Shown: positions 18,533 through 28,259 of the stretch, in pieces
How the letters are laid out: each line of letters opens with the position of its first letter
Numbering within the stretch: position 1 is the first letter of the stretch
Assembly (NCBI RefSeq): GCF_004011175.1
Contig: NZ_RQXX01000001.1
Location: forward strand, 858,536 to 922,535
DNA from: Mesobaculum littorinae
GTDB taxonomy: Bacteria; Pseudomonadota; Alphaproteobacteria; Rhodobacterales; Rhodobacteraceae
Length of the DNA: 64,000 bases
Direction: 5' to 3'
Translations under genes and position numbers: made by a program
The notes under the pieces: generated by a model
Database searches by the model: none
What the model was told of the DNA's origin: nothing
What the model saw: only the letters and a program-made list of their open reading frames with translations

Positions 18533-19913
18533 GGGCGATCCGGTTTCCGGTGCGGTTCGAGGTGACGACATTGAGGCTCTTGAGCTTGCGGTGCAGGGCC
18601 GAGCGCTCCATCCCGACGAAGGTCGCGGTGCGCGAGATGTTGCCGCCGAAACGGTTGATCTGGGTCAGCAGGTATTCCCGCTCGAACAACTCGCGCGCTT
18701 CGCGCAGGGGCAGCGTGGCAAGGCTGCCCGACAGAACGACACGGCCCTCTTCGTCGGGCTGGGTGTCGTTGCCGGGAATCTCGTTCGGGCCGATTTCGCC
18801 CTTGTCGGGACCGAGGATCAGCACCCGCTCGATCACGTTCTTCAGCTGCCGCACGTTGCCCGGCCAGATCATGGTCTGCAACTGCGCCACCGCGTCTTCG
18901 CCCAAGGGGCGCGCGGGCAACCCTTGCGTCTTGTTGAACTGGTCGATGAAGTGATCGGCCAGCTCGGGGATATCCTCGCGCCGGTCCTCGAGCGAAGGCA
19001 CAGGTATCGGCACCACGCTCAGCCGGTGGAACAGTTCCTGCCGAAAGCGACCCAGCTCGATCTCCGAGGCCAGATCGCGGTTGGTCGACGAGATCACGCG
19101 GATATCGACGCGCACCTTGTCGGTGCCACCCACCCGCTGGAACTGGCTGTCGACCAGCACGCGCAGGATCTTGGATTGCGTACCCAGCGGCATGTCCGCG
19201 ACCTCGTCGAAGAACAGCACGCCGTTATGCGCCTGCTCCAGCAGCCCGGGCTCGATCCCGCGTTCCGGGGATTCGCGGCCGAACAGGACCTCTTCCATCC
19301 GGTCGGGTTCGACGATGGCCGAGCTGACGGTGATGAACGGCCCGTCGGCGCGCGGGGAATTGGCATGGATGTAGCGCGCGGCGACCTCCTTGCCCGCGCC
19401 GGGAGGGCCGGACAGCATCACCCGGCCATTGGACTTCGTCACCTTGTCGAGCTGGGATTTCAGGGTGCGGAACGACGGCGAGGTGCCGATCATCTCGGCC
19501 GGGTTGGCATCGCGCCGCTTCAGCGCGACGTTTTCCCGCCGCAGCCGCGCGGTTTCCATCGCGCGCTGGATCACCACCATCAGCTGGTCGATGTTAAAGG
19601 GCTTCTCGATAAAGTCGTAGGCGCCCTGCTTGATCGCGGCGACGGCGATCTCGATGTTGCCGTGGCCCGAGATGATGACAACCGGAATCTCGGGGTTGTC
19701 GCGCTTGGCGGCCTTGAGGATGTCGATACCGTCCATCCGGCTGTCCTTGAGCCAGATGTCGAGGATCATCAGCGCCGGCGGCTCGGCATTGATCGCGGCC
19801 ATGCATTCGTCGCTGTTCGACGCGACCCGGGTGGAAAACCCCTCGTCCTTCAGAATGTCCGAGATCAATTCACGGATATCGCGTTCGTCGTCCACGATCA
19901 GGATGTCACTCAT
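18492..19913 (-). CDS. ntrX: NtrX nitrogen-regulation response regulator
   Basis: Response regulator partnered with NtrY. 473 residues: receiver domain (phospho-acceptor Asp52 in ILDIW, acidic pair VDDE, conserved Lys in FIEKPF), AAA+ domain with Walker A GPPGAGKE and Walker B GVLFFDEVAD, then a Fis-type helix-turn-helix near residues 415-445. The GAFTGA loop that contacts sigma-54 is absent; the corresponding region reads VLFGRESPERGIEPGLLEQA. It probably acts on sigma-70 promoters or as a repressor. 18 bases separate it from ntrY. Confidence 0.95.
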   Translation of the reverse strand: MSDILIVDDERDIRELISDILKDEGFSTRVASNSDECMAAINAEPPALMILDIWLKDSRMDGIDILKAAKRDNPEIPVVIISGHGNIEIAVAAIKQGAYDFIEKPFNIDQLMVVIQRAMETARLRRENVALKRRDANPAEMIGTSPSFRTLKSQLDKVTKSNGRVMLSGPPGAGKEVAARYIHANSPRADGPFITVSSAIVEPDRMEEVLFGRESPERGIEPGLLEQAHNGVLFFDEVADMPLGTQSKILRVLVDSQFQRVGGTDKVRVDIRVISSTNRDLASEIELGRFRQELFHRLSVVPIPVPSLEDRREDIPELADHFIDQFNKTQGLPARPLGEDAVAQLQTMIWPGNVRQLKNVIERVLILGPDKGEIGPNEIPGNDTQPDEEGRVVLSGSLATLPLREARELFEREYLLTQINRFGGNISRTATFVGMERSALHRKLKSLNVVTSNRTGNRIAHVDADEPRSGVGS

Positions 19914-19931
19914 GGGAACTGTCCTCTCACC

Positions 19932-22169
19932 TCAAAGCCTAGTTTCGTCCGCCAGAATCGGCAGGCGGACCTCGGCGCGCGCGCCGCGGCGACCGTCGTC
20001 CCCGAAGGGATCGGCATCGGTCAGCGTCAGCGTGCCGCCATGTTCCTCGATAATCTTCTTCACGATCGGCAGGCCCAGCCCGGTGCCCTTGTCGCGCGTG
20101 GTCACGTAGGGTTCGAACAGGCGCGCGCGGTCCTCGGGCAGGCCGATGCCGTTGTCGGAGATCGCGATCAGGGCGCGGCCCTCCGCGACCTCCATGGTGA
20201 CGCGGATCTCGGGCGTCCAGCCCTCGGGGGCGCCCGCCTCGACCAGGCTTTCGGTGGCCTCGCCCGCGTTCTTGATGAGGTTGGTCAGCGCCTGCCCGAT
20301 CATCGTCGCGTCCAGGTCGGCCATCGCGGCGTCCTGCGGCAGGTCGGCCGTGATCCGGACCGTCTCCTGCCCGGCCTCCTGCAGGGTCAGCGCGTCGCGC
20401 ACCAGCTTGACCAGATCGTTGCGGCGGCGGTCGGGCTCGGGCATCCGCGCGAATTTCGAGAACTCGTCGACGATGCGACGCAGGTCGTTGGTCTGGCGCA
20501 CGATGACGCCGGTCATCTGGTCCAGCGTCTCGGCGTCGTCGCCGGCGGCGGCGCGGAACTTGCGCTTGATCCGTTCGGCCGAAAGCTGGATCGGCGTCAG
20601 CGGGTTCTTGATCTCGTGCGCGATGCGGCGCGCGACATCGCCCCACGCCGCCATGCGCTGCGCCGCGACAAGATCCGACACGTCGTCGAAGGCCACCACG
20701 TAGCCTTCCAGGTGCCCGTCCTCGCTGCGCCGGGTGGCCATCCGAACCAGCAGGCTTTCCAGCTTGCCATCGCGGGTCAGCCGCGTCTCTTCCTGCGCGA
20801 CCTCGCCGCCGCCGTCGCGGAGGCGTTCGAAAAGCGCGCCGAACTCGGGCACCGCGACGGCGATGGGCGTGTCCTGCCCGTGCGCCTCGTCGAGGTGAAG
20901 CAGCCGTTCGGCCGAGCGGTTGACGAAGGTCACCCGCCCCTCGGGGTCGAGCCCGACGACCCCCGCCGTCACAGACGACAGCACCGAATCGAACAGCCTG
21001 CGGCGCCGCTCGATCTGGTCGTTGGTGGCCAGCAGCGCGTCGCGCTGGCCCTTCAGCTGCCGAGTCATCCCGTTGAAGATGCGCCCCAGCATGGCGATCT
21101 CGTCGTCGCCGTCCTCTTCCTGCACGCGCACGTCCAGGTCCCCGGCGCCGACCCGCTGGGCCGCGCCTGCCAGCCGACCCACCGGGCGCGACAGCCGCTC
21201 GGCGAACCACAGTCCCAGCCAGATCGAGGCGAGGATCAGGATCAGCGCGAAGCCGAGGTAGAGCAGACCGAACTCGAAAAGGATGCGGCCTCGCTCGTCC
21301 TCCAGCTGGTTGTAAAGGCGCACGGTCTGCTGCGTGTCGTCGAGCAGCGACAGGATCTCGCCGTCGACCGTGCGGGTCACATAGAGAAACCGGTCGCCGA
21401 TCCCATCGAGCCGGGTCAGCGCGCGGAATTCGTTTCGGTCCCAGTCCTCGATGACCACGGTTTCGCCCGAGCGGGCGCGCGCGATGTCCTCGTCGTCGGG
21501 AGGCTCGAAATCGAACAGGTACGAGCGGTCGCCCCGCGCCCGGATCTCGCCCGATCCGTCGATCACATAGGCCTCTTCCAGCCCGCGTTGCACCTGCGGC
21601 TGCCCCTGCCCCAGAAGCTGACGCAACTCGCCGTCGGTGGCGAAGAAGGACGAGCCCGAGGCGGCATAGAGGAACTGCGCCAGCGCGTCGGCATCGGTGA
21701 CCAGATCCTCGCGCTGCTCGCCCTCGTAGGCCTGCGCAGCAGCGAGGCTGGCGCCCACGACGTTGCGCACCCGGTCCGAGAACCAGCTTTCAAGCCCGAC
21801 ATTGATGGTGAGCGCGGCGAACACCGCGACCGACACCGTGGGCAAAAGCGCGATCAGCGCGAAGACCCCGGTCAGCCGCAGGTGCAGGCGGGATCCGGCT
21901 GACTGGCGCCGCCGCGCCGCCACCATCCGCATGATGGTGCCGAGGACGAGCGTCGCCAGAAGCAGCGCGTAGATGAGGTCGGCCAGCAGAACCAGCCGCA
22001 AGGACATCGACCCCGCGCCGGGATCAAGAGGCCCCAGCACGAGAAACGTCGCGAGCACCAGAACAGGGCCCAACACGGCCAGACCGACCGTCGCCCAGTT
22101 CTGAAGCCTGCGTCGCCGGCGCAGGCGCGCCAGCCGCTCCCATGTGGCAGCCCGGACCGGAACCGTCAC
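19932..22169 (-). CDS. ntrY: NtrY membrane sensor histidine kinase
   Basis: 745-residue inner-membrane kinase that phosphorylates NtrX. Hydrophobic segments lie near 25-45, 58-80, 100-122 and 298-320, bounding a large extracytoplasmic sensor region (about 123-297). A HAMP domain (about 322-375), a PAS-like domain (about 385-500), the HisKA domain with phospho-acceptor His518 in [13 protein letters not shown], and an ATPase domain with DNGIGLP and GTGLGLPIVKKI follow. The long periplasmic loop fits a redox or envelope signal, but the signal is not visible. It lies between ntrC and ntrX. Confidence 0.95.
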   Translation of the reverse strand: MTVPVRAATWERLARLRRRRRLQNWATVGLAVLGPVLVLATFLVLGPLDPGAGSMSLRLVLLADLIYALLLATLVLGTIMRMVAARRRQSAGSRLHLRLTGVFALIALLPTVSVAVFAALTINVGLESWFSDRVRNVVGASLAAAQAYEGEQREDLVTDADALAQFLYAASGSSFFATDGELRQLLGQGQPQVQRGLEEAYVIDGSGEIRARGDRSYLFDFEPPDDEDIARARSGETVVIEDWDRNEFRALTRLDGIGDRFLYVTRTVDGEILSLLDDTQQTVRLYNQLEDERGRILFEFGLLYLGFALILILASIWLGLWFAERLSRPVGRLAGAAQRVGAGDLDVRVQEEDGDDEIAMLGRIFNGMTRQLKGQRDALLATNDQIERRRRLFDSVLSSVTAGVVGLDPEGRVTFVNRSAERLLHLDEAHGQDTPIAVAVPEFGALFERLRDGGGEVAQEETRLTRDGKLESLLVRMATRRSEDGHLEGYVVAFDDVSDLVAAQRMAAWGDVARRIAHEIKNPLTPIQLSAERIKRKFRAAAGDDAETLDQMTGVIVRQTNDLRRIVDEFSKFARMPEPDRRRNDLVKLVRDALTLQEAGQETVRITADLPQDAAMADLDATMIGQALTNLIKNAGEATESLVEAGAPEGWTPEIRVTMEVAEGRALIAISDNGIGLPEDRARLFEPYVTTRDKGTGLGLPIVKKIIEEHGGTLTLTDADPFGDDGRRGARAEVRLPILADETRL

Positions 22170-22270
22170 AGGACCTAACCCCCAATGATGTGGCGCCTTG
22201 CGCGCCGTACCGCTCAGTTTGGTGGCCCTGTCCGATCACGCGATCTGCGGGCCACTCTTCTGTTGCGGTT

Positions 22271-23644
22271 TTACATCAATTTGCGGCGCCGTGTCACGCG
22301 GATATCGAGGTCTGTGATCTTCTTGCGCAGGGTATTGCGGTTGATCCCCAGCAAATCGGCGCATTTCGCCTGATTTCCGCCCGTCGCATCCAGCGCGATC
22401 TCGATCAGCGGCATCTCGACCTCGCGCAATATGCGCTGGTAGAGGCCCGGGGGCGGCAGAACGCCGCCGTGCAGGTCGAAATAGCGCTTGAGGTGCTTGG
22501 CGACCGAGGCGGACAGCTTCTCTCCCTCGCCGCCGCCCACCAGCGGCTCCATCGCGGGCTGGTTGCCCAGCACCGCCTCGGCCTCGGCGCGGGTGATCTC
22601 GTCCTCGGTGCCCGTCACCATGATCCGGCGCACGGTGTTTTCCAGCTGCCGCACGTTACCGGGCCAGGAATAGGTCCGCACGAGGTCCATGGCATCGGAC
22701 GAGAATCGGCGCAGCGGCAGTCCGTCGCGTTCGGCCCGGGCCAGAAAGTGGTCGGCCAGCAGCGGGATGTCATCGACCCTTTCGCGCAGCGACGGCACCT
22801 GGATGCTGACCCCGCCCAGACGGTAGAACAGATCCTGCCGGAACAGCCCCGCCTCCATCCGCTGCGACAGGTCGGCCTGGCTGGTGGCCATGACCCGCGG
22901 CGCGGTGTCGGTAAAGCTGTCGAGCATGCGCACGATGCGCCCCTGCGCCTCTTCGTCGAGGTCGCCGACCTCGTCGAACAGGATCGACCCGTTGCGCGCC
23001 CGCGACAGCACCTGCGAAGGCCCGTCCATGGTGGCCAGGTCGGCGGCGCTGGCGATCACGAAGGGCAGCGTGCGGCGGTCGGAAAAGTCATGGATGGCCC
23101 GGGCGATCAGCGACTTGCCGGTGCCCGATTCCCCCGTGATCAGGACCGGCAGGTCGGTGTTCATCACCCGCGCCACCAGCCGGTAGAGGGTCTGCATCGC
23201 CGGGGTCCGCCCCACCAAAGGCAGATCATCCGAGGGGCGCGGACGCGCCTCGCTCGCCGGGCGCGGCGCGGGGGCGCGGCGCTTGATCTCCAGCGCGCGG
23301 GCGGCGCGCTTCATCAGGTCGGGCAGGTCGAAGGGCTTGGGCAGGTAGTCATAGGCCTCGGCCTCGGCCGCCTGGATCGCGGTCATGATCGTGTTCTGGG
23401 CCGAGATCACGATGACCGGCAGCCCCGGCCGCTGCTCCCCGATCTTCGGCAGCTGATCCAGCCCGTTGCCGTCGGGCATGACCACGTCCGAGATCACAAG
23501 ATCGCCCTTGCCCTCTTCGACCCAGCGCATCAGCGTGACCAGGCTGGATGTGGCGTGCACCTTGCAGCCCGCGCGCGTCAGCGCCTGGGTCAGAACGGTG
23601 CGGATCGTGCGATCATCGTCGGCGACGAGAACGGTGCCGTCCAT
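22271..23644 (-). CDS. ntrC: NtrC nitrogen regulator lacking the GAFTGA loop
   Basis: Master activator of nitrogen-starvation genes, phosphorylated by NtrB. 457 residues: receiver domain with phospho-Asp53, AAA+ domain with Walker A GESGTGKS (171-178) and Walker [11 protein letters not shown] (about 219-228), and a C-terminal Fis helix-turn-helix ([20 protein letters not shown]). The region between Walker A and B is shortened and has no GAFTGA, as in Rhodobacter capsulatus NtrC, which activates sigma-70 polymerase. The ATG at 23644 has AGGAG upstream; the gene lies 28 bases after ntrB. Confidence 0.95.
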   Translation of the reverse strand: MDGTVLVADDDRTIRTVLTQALTRAGCKVHATSSLVTLMRWVEEGKGDLVISDVVMPDGNGLDQLPKIGEQRPGLPVIVISAQNTIMTAIQAAEAEAYDYLPKPFDLPDLMKRAARALEIKRRAPAPRPASEARPRPSDDLPLVGRTPAMQTLYRLVARVMNTDLPVLITGESGTGKSLIARAIHDFSDRRTLPFVIASAADLATMDGPSQVLSRARNGSILFDEVGDLDEEAQGRIVRMLDSFTDTAPRVMATSQADLSQRMEAGLFRQDLFYRLGGVSIQVPSLRERVDDIPLLADHFLARAERDGLPLRRFSSDAMDLVRTYSWPGNVRQLENTVRRIMVTGTEDEITRAEAEAVLGNQPAMEPLVGGGEGEKLSASVAKHLKRYFDLHGGVLPPPGLYQRILREVEMPLIEIALDATGGNQAKCADLLGINRNTLRKKITDLDIRVTRRRKLM

Positions 23645-23672
23645 CAAAGGTACTCCTGCGAAGCTGTTGGGG

Positions 23673-24746
23673 TCATTCCCGGGTCTCCTTCGGCGCCACC
23701 GGCAGCGAAATACGGAACACGGTGCGGCCGGGGACCGAATCGACAGTGATCCAGCCGTCGTGGTCCGACACGATCTTGGACACCAGCGACAGGCCAAGGC
23801 CGGTGCCGTTCTCGCGGCCCGACACGAATGGTTCGAAGATGTCGCCCTCGATCTCGGGCGGCAGGCCGGGGCCGTCGTCGGTGATCTCGACCTGCAGCGG
23901 CAGCGCCCCGCCGGTACCGTCCTTGCGCCGCACCCTGAGCGACAGGTCGTAGAAGGTGCGGATGGTGATCGTGCCGCCCGTATCGCCCGCCGCCTCGGTC
24001 GCGTTGCGCAGAAGGTTCAGGAACACCTGAAGCATCTGGTCGGCGTCGACATGGGTAGGCGGCAGCGAGGGGTCGTAATCCTCGATGATCTTCATGTGCG
24101 GCGCGAATCCCAGGATCGCGGTCCGGCGCGCCCGGTCCAGAAGGTCGTGCACGTTGATCGCGCGGCGGTCGGGCGGACGCAGGTTCCCGAATTGCTCGAC
24201 CTGTTCCAGCAGCGCGACGATGCGGCGGCTTTCGGTGACGATCAGGTCGGTCAGCTCCAGATCCTCGCTCGACAGCCCCATCGACAGAAGCTGCGCGGCC
24301 CCCGTGATGCCCGCCAGCGGGTTCTTGATCTCGTGCGCCAGCATCTCGGCCATGCCGATGGCAGACCGCGCCGAGCTTTTGACCATGTGCGACCGGCCCA
24401 GGCGGTCTGCGATCTGGCGCGGCTCCATCAGCAGCAGCATGAAGCCCGGCATACCGATCATCGGGGCGATCTGGATATTGGTCTGCACCGGCGGCCTGTC
24501 CCCGCCCGAGACGTCGACATTGTTGATGAAGAGCGCCGAGTGATCGCGGCGCACGCGCGAAAACGCCTCGTCCAGCTCGGCCGCGATCGAGACCCGGTCG
24601 AAGAAGGGCGCGCCGCGCATCGACCTGGCCGAGGCGTTCAGAAAGGTCTCGGCCGCGGCGTTGACCTCGGCGATGGTGTCGCCGGGATCGAGGATGAAGG
24701 CCGGCACGGGCAGAGAGGTCCAGAGCGTGTCGGGAAGCGTGTTCAT
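23673..24746 (-). CDS. ntrB: NtrB nitrogen sensor kinase
   Basis: Cytoplasmic histidine kinase/phosphatase that controls NtrC under PII control. 357 residues without membrane segments: an N-terminal PAS-like domain (about 5-110), HisKA with phospho-acceptor His138 in [12 protein letters not shown], and an ATPase domain with the N box [16 protein letters not shown] and [10 protein letters not shown]. The start codon overlaps the dusB stop codon by four bases (ATGA), so the three genes dusB-ntrB-ntrC form a coupled operon, as in other Rhodobacterales and rhizobia. Confidence 0.96.
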   Translation of the reverse strand: MNTLPDTLWTSLPVPAFILDPGDTIAEVNAAAETFLNASARSMRGAPFFDRVSIAAELDEAFSRVRRDHSALFINNVDVSGGDRPPVQTNIQIAPMIGMPGFMLLLMEPRQIADRLGRSHMVKSSARSAIGMAEMLAHEIKNPLAGITGAAQLLSMGLSSEDLELTDLIVTESRRIVALLEQVEQFGNLRPPDRRAINVHDLLDRARRTAILGFAPHMKIIEDYDPSLPPTHVDADQMLQVFLNLLRNATEAAGDTGGTITIRTFYDLSLRVRRKDGTGGALPLQVEITDDGPGLPPEIEGDIFEPFVSGRENGTGLGLSLVSKIVSDHDGWITVDSVPGRTVFRISLPVAPKETRE

Positions 24747-25759
24747 GCGGCGAGCGTCCCGGATGATGTGTCGGAGGATCCCGGGGCGGGCGGCGTCCCC
24801 GCCATGGCTCCGGGCAGCGCGGCCAGAAGACGCGCGGGATCGGTCTGGGTCAGCACCTCGCGGCGCAGGCCGGGCGCGGTGCCGGCGTGATCCATGTACC
24901 AGCCCAGGTGCTTGCGGATCATCTTGGTGCCGAGGGCGGTGCCGTAGAAGGACAGCGATGCCTCGACATGACCCGCCACCATCTCGGCCAGCGCGGCGCC
25001 GGCGGGCACCCGCGGCACGGGCCCCTGCCCAGCCGCCGCCGCGATCTGCGCCAGAAGCCAGGGCCGCCCCTGCACGCCGCGTCCCACCATCACGCCCGCC
25101 GCGCCGGAGGCCGCTCGCGCCGCCTCGGCCGTTGCGGGCGAGGCGATGTCGCCATTCGCCACGACGGGGATGTCGACGGCGCGGACGATGTCGCCGATCG
25201 CCGTCCAGTCGGCCTTGCCCTTATAGAACTGGCACCGGGTGCGACCATGGATCGTCACCATGCGGACGCCCGCCGCCTCGGCCCGCCGGGCCACGTGGGC
25301 GGCGTTCAGGCAGTCGTCGTCCCAGCCCAGACGGGTCTTCAGCGTCACCGGCACCGACACCGCGCCCACCACGGACTCGATCAGCCGAAGCGCATGGTCC
25401 GGCGTCCGCAGAAGCGCCGAGCCCGACAACCCGCCCGTGACCTTCTTAGCCGGGCAGCCCATGTTGATGTCGATCACCGCGGCGCCTGACGCCTCGACCC
25501 TTCGGGCGGCCTCGGCCATCCAGTAGGCGTCGCGCCCGGCCAGCTGCACCGCGGTGGGCGCCGACCCGCCGATCCCCAGCGCCGCACGTTCGCGCACGCC
25601 GGGCTTGGCCTGCACCATCTCCTGGCTCGCGACCATCTCGCTGACCACGAGGCCGGCGCCGAAGCTTGCCACGAGGTCGCGAAACGGGGCATCCGTGATC
25701 CCGGCCATCGGGGCCAGAAGAACCGGTGTGTCGATCTCGATGTCGTCGAGGCGCAGCAC
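24743..25759 (-). CDS. dusB: tRNA-dihydrouridine synthase B (NifR3)
   Basis: Flavin enzyme that reduces uridines in the tRNA D-loop. 338 residues in a TIM-barrel: FMN-binding LLAPMAGITDAPFR at residues 14-27, catalytic Cys102 in INMGCPAKKVTGG, TIHGRTRCQFYKG and PVVANGDI. The start is a GTG at 25759. It heads the nifR3-ntrB-ntrC operon, a gene order first described in Rhodobacter capsulatus, and is divergent from ispDF. Confidence 0.95.
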   Translation of the reverse strand: MLRLDDIEIDTPVLLAPMAGITDAPFRDLVASFGAGLVVSEMVASQEMVQAKPGVRERAALGIGGSAPTAVQLAGRDAYWMAEAARRVEASGAAVIDINMGCPAKKVTGGLSGSALLRTPDHALRLIESVVGAVSVPVTLKTRLGWDDDCLNAAHVARRAEAAGVRMVTIHGRTRCQFYKGKADWTAIGDIVRAVDIPVVANGDIASPATAEAARAASGAAGVMVGRGVQGRPWLLAQIAAAAGQGPVPRVPAGAALAEMVAGHVEASLSFYGTALGTKMIRKHLGWYMDHAGTAPGLRREVLTQTDPARLLAALPGAMAGTPPAPGSSDTSSGTLAA

Positions 25760-25851
25760 GCTTGCCTAATCCTTGTGCAATTGCCGCAACTGTTATCGAG
25801 CCGTCGGGACCTTGGCAAATACCCGCCCCCGGTGCGCAGGATCGGAATCGA

Positions 25852-25876
25852 CAATTGCCCAAACTTTGGGCAGTTG
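25852..25876. promoter_or_regulatory. 25-bp near-perfect palindrome in the dusB-ntrBC / ispDF divergent region
   Basis: Two 12-base arms (CAATTGCCCAAA and TTTGGGCAGTTG) around a central C; eleven of twelve pairs are Watson-Crick and one is G-T. A related motif, CAATTGCCGCAACTG, lies at 25778-25792. The core TGCC-N9-GGCA resembles the dyad architecture of Rhodobacter NtrC sites. Its position between divergent genes supports an operator; which regulator binds is not shown. Confidence 0.45.
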
Positions 25877-25939
25877 CGTCCGCAAGAACGGCGGGTTTGA
25901 TCTACGCGCGACCATCCCGCGCCTAAAAGGAGCCTTGGA

Positions 25940-27151
25940 ATGCAGCACCCCGCGATGACCGAGGTCGTCATTGTCGCCGCCGGACGCGGTCGCCGGGCGG
26001 GCGGACCTTTCGCCAAGCAATGGCAGACGCTGCGCGGCCGCCGGATCGCCGACCTGACGCTCGACGCATTTCTCGCCGCTCCGGGGATCGGCCGGATCGC
26101 CGTGGTGCTGCATCCCGACGACCTGCCGCTGGCCGAGCCCTGGACAGAGAATCCGCGCGTGCTGGCGGTGCCGGGCGGCGACACGCGGGCCGACAGCGTG
26201 CGCCGGGGGCTCGAAGCACTGGCGCCCGGGGCCGCGGCCGACGCCCGCGTCCTGATCCACGATGTCGCGCGACCGCTCGTGTCGCACGCGCTGATCGCCC
26301 GGGTGATCGCGGCGCTGCAGGCCGCGCCCGGCGCGGCGCCGGCGCTTCCGGTGACCGATGCGCTGTGGCGCGGTGACGGGGACGACGACAGCACCGGCAA
26401 CCGAACCGGCGTTGGCACCGGCATCGGCATCGGCGCCCGCGTCGTCGGCACGGTCGACCGAACCGGGCTGTTCCGGGCCCAGACCCCGCAGGGGTTTCAC
26501 CTCGACGCCATCCTGCGGGCGCACCGCGTCCATCCCGGCGGCGCGGCGGACGATGTCGAGGTCGCGCGGGCCGCGGGGCTTGAAGTCGTCATCGTGGAAG
26601 GCGAAGAGAGGAACCTGAAGATCACCGCTCCGGGCGATTTCGCCCGCGCGCTGGGCATGATGGAGGCGGATCTGGATATTCGGACAGGCAATGGTTTCGA
26701 CGTGCACGCCTTCGGTGACGGCGATCACGTGACGCTCTGCGGGGTCGCGGTGCCGCACGACCGCGGGCTTTCTGGCCACTCGGACGCCGATGTCGGCATG
26801 CATGCGCTGACCGACGCGATCTATGGCGCGCTAGCCGCGGGCGATATCGGGCGGCATTTTCCGCCCTCGGATCCGCAGTGGAAGGGCGCCGAAAGCCGGA
26901 TCTTCCTGGCCCATGCCGCCGCTCTGGCGGCCGAGCGGGGCTACCGGATCGGCAATGCCGACGTCACGCTGATGTGCGAACGGCCCAAGATCGGCCCGCA
27001 TGCCGATGCCATGGCCGCCGCGCTGGCCGGCATCCTCGGGACCGCCTCGGACCGGGTGAGCGTCAAGGCCACGACCACCGAACGGCTGGGCTTTACCGGC
27101 CGCGAGGAAGGGATCGCCGCCATGGCCACCGTCACGCTGGTGCAGGGATGA
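25940..27151 (+). CDS. ispDF: Bifunctional IspD/IspF isoprenoid enzyme
   Basis: Fusion of 2-C-methyl-D-erythritol 4-phosphate cytidylyltransferase and MECDP synthase, two non-consecutive steps of the MEP pathway. 403 residues. IspD half (about 6-240): [12 protein letters not shown] and FAKQW CTP-binding residues, [23 protein letters not shown]. IspF half (about 247-403): zinc ligands Asp254 and His256 in GFDVHAF and His288 in VGMHAL, and a terminal [15 protein letters not shown]. Residues 145-168 form a glycine/threonine-rich insertion unusual for IspD. AAAGGAG precedes the ATG at 25940. pgpA overlaps by four bases. Confidence 0.96.
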   Translation: MQHPAMTEVVIVAAGRGRRAGGPFAKQWQTLRGRRIADLTLDAFLAAPGIGRIAVVLHPDDLPLAEPWTENPRVLAVPGGDTRADSVRRGLEALAPGAAADARVLIHDVARPLVSHALIARVIAALQAAPGAAPALPVTDALWRGDGDDDSTGNRTGVGTGIGIGARVVGTVDRTGLFRAQTPQGFHLDAILRAHRVHPGGAADDVEVARAAGLEVVIVEGEERNLKITAPGDFARALGMMEADLDIRTGNGFDVHAFGDGDHVTLCGVAVPHDRGLSGHSDADVGMHALTDAIYGALAAGDIGRHFPPSDPQWKGAESRIFLAHAAALAAERGYRIGNADVTLMCERPKIGPHADAMAAALAGILGTASDRVSVKATTTERLGFTGREEGIAAMATVTLVQG

Positions 27152-27639
27152 GCCGCCTCGTCGCAACCTTTCTCTACGTGGGCCTGCTGCGGCCCGCGCC
27201 GGGCACCTGGGGCTCGGCCGCGGCGATCCCGGTCGCGTGGCTCTTGCACTGGGCGGGCGGCTTTCCGCTGCTGACCGTTGCCACGCTGGTCGCGCTGGCC
27301 GCCGGCTATCCCGCGGCACGGGCCGAGGCCGCGCGGTCGGGCGATCACGACCCGTCGCACGTCGTGATCGACGAGGTCGTGGGCATGTGGATCGCGCTCT
27401 GGCCGCTGTCTGCCGGGCTGTGGTTCGCGGGGGCCGAGGCGCATGTCTTTCCCTGGCCGGGCTGGGTCGGCGGCTTCGTGATGTTCCGGCTCTTCGACAT
27501 CTGGAAGCCCTGGCTGGTTGGCCGGTTGGACCGGCGCGGCGATACCGCCGGGCTGATGCTGGATGACGTGGTCGCGGGGATCATGGCCGCAGTGGTGGTC
27601 AGTATCGCCGCCGCCATCTCGCACGGGGTCCTGATGTGA
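27148..27639 (+). CDS. pgpA: Phosphatidylglycerophosphatase A
   Basis: Inner-membrane lipid phosphatase making phosphatidylglycerol. 163 residues with hydrophobic segments and the PgpA signature acidic region [15 protein letters not shown] plus the C-terminal [11 protein letters not shown]. Conserved [12 protein letters not shown]-like N-terminus is present as [13 protein letters not shown]. The ATG at 27148 overlaps the ispDF stop (ATGA) and its own stop overlaps the next gene's GTG (GTGA), so all three genes are translationally coupled. Confidence 0.93.
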   Translation: MSRLVATFLYVGLLRPAPGTWGSAAAIPVAWLLHWAGGFPLLTVATLVALAAGYPAARAEAARSGDHDPSHVVIDEVVGMWIALWPLSAGLWFAGAEAHVFPWPGWVGGFVMFRLFDIWKPWLVGRLDRRGDTAGLMLDDVVAGIMAAVVVSIAAAISHGVLM

Positions 27640-28151
27640 GCGGCTCCGCCGGACCCGGCATACCCGCTCCCCATCCCGAGGACGTCCTGAAAGCGATGCG
27701 GGCCGCGGGCCTGCGGCTGGTGACCGCGGAAAGCTGCACCGGCGGGATGGTCTGCGCCGCCCTCACCGCCGTGCCGGGATCGTCCGACGTGGTCGAGGGC
27801 GGGATCGTGACCTATTCGAACGCGATGAAACGCAGCCATCTTGGCGTGTCCGAGACCAGCCTCGCCACCCATGGCGCGGTAAGTGAGGCCGTCGCAGAAG
27901 AGATGGCGGAGGGCGCCCGGGCCCGCTCCGGCGCCGATGTCGCGGTGTCGATCACCGGCATCGCCGGGCCCGGTGGCTCAGAGCACAAGCCCGAGGGGCG
28001 CGTGTGCTTTGCCATTGCCGGACCGGCTGGCACGCACAGCGGCACGCAGGAATTCGGCGCCATCGGCCGCGCCGAGGTGCGGCAGGCAAGCGTCGCGCAC
28101 GCCCTGTCGCTGCTGCTGGACGCGGCCCAGAAGGTCGCTCCGGACCGTTGA
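27636..28151 (+). CDS. cinA: CinA C-terminal domain protein (nicotinamide-nucleotide amidohydrolase, PncC type)
   Basis: 171-residue stand-alone CinA-C domain; characterised members deamidate NMN in pyridine-nucleotide salvage. Motifs: [21 protein letters not shown] with the nucleophilic serine, [11 protein letters not shown] and [17 protein letters not shown]. The N-terminal molybdopterin-binding-like domain of full CinA is absent, as usual for PncC. The GTG start overlaps the pgpA stop. It is the last gene of the ispDF operon and converges with the RatA-like gene. Confidence 0.92.
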   Translation: MSGSAGPGIPAPHPEDVLKAMRAAGLRLVTAESCTGGMVCAALTAVPGSSDVVEGGIVTYSNAMKRSHLGVSETSLATHGAVSEAVAEEMAEGARARSGADVAVSITGIAGPGGSEHKPEGRVCFAIAGPAGTHSGTQEFGAIGRAEVRQASVAHALSLLLDAAQKVAPDR

Positions 28152-28259
28152 CCGGCGCCGCAGGCAGGCCGTGGCCCTTACGACCACGCTCGGCGACCGG
28201 TCAGCCAGCGCGCAGCCGGGCGGCACGGGATGGCTCAGGGGCGCCCGCCACCCCGGGCC

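Noticed and set aside
18531-21902. A very long open frame (over 1,100 codons) on the plus strand
   Set aside because: It is exactly opposite ntrX and ntrY, has His/Arg/Gly-biased composition and no recognisable domain; a GC-rich shadow.
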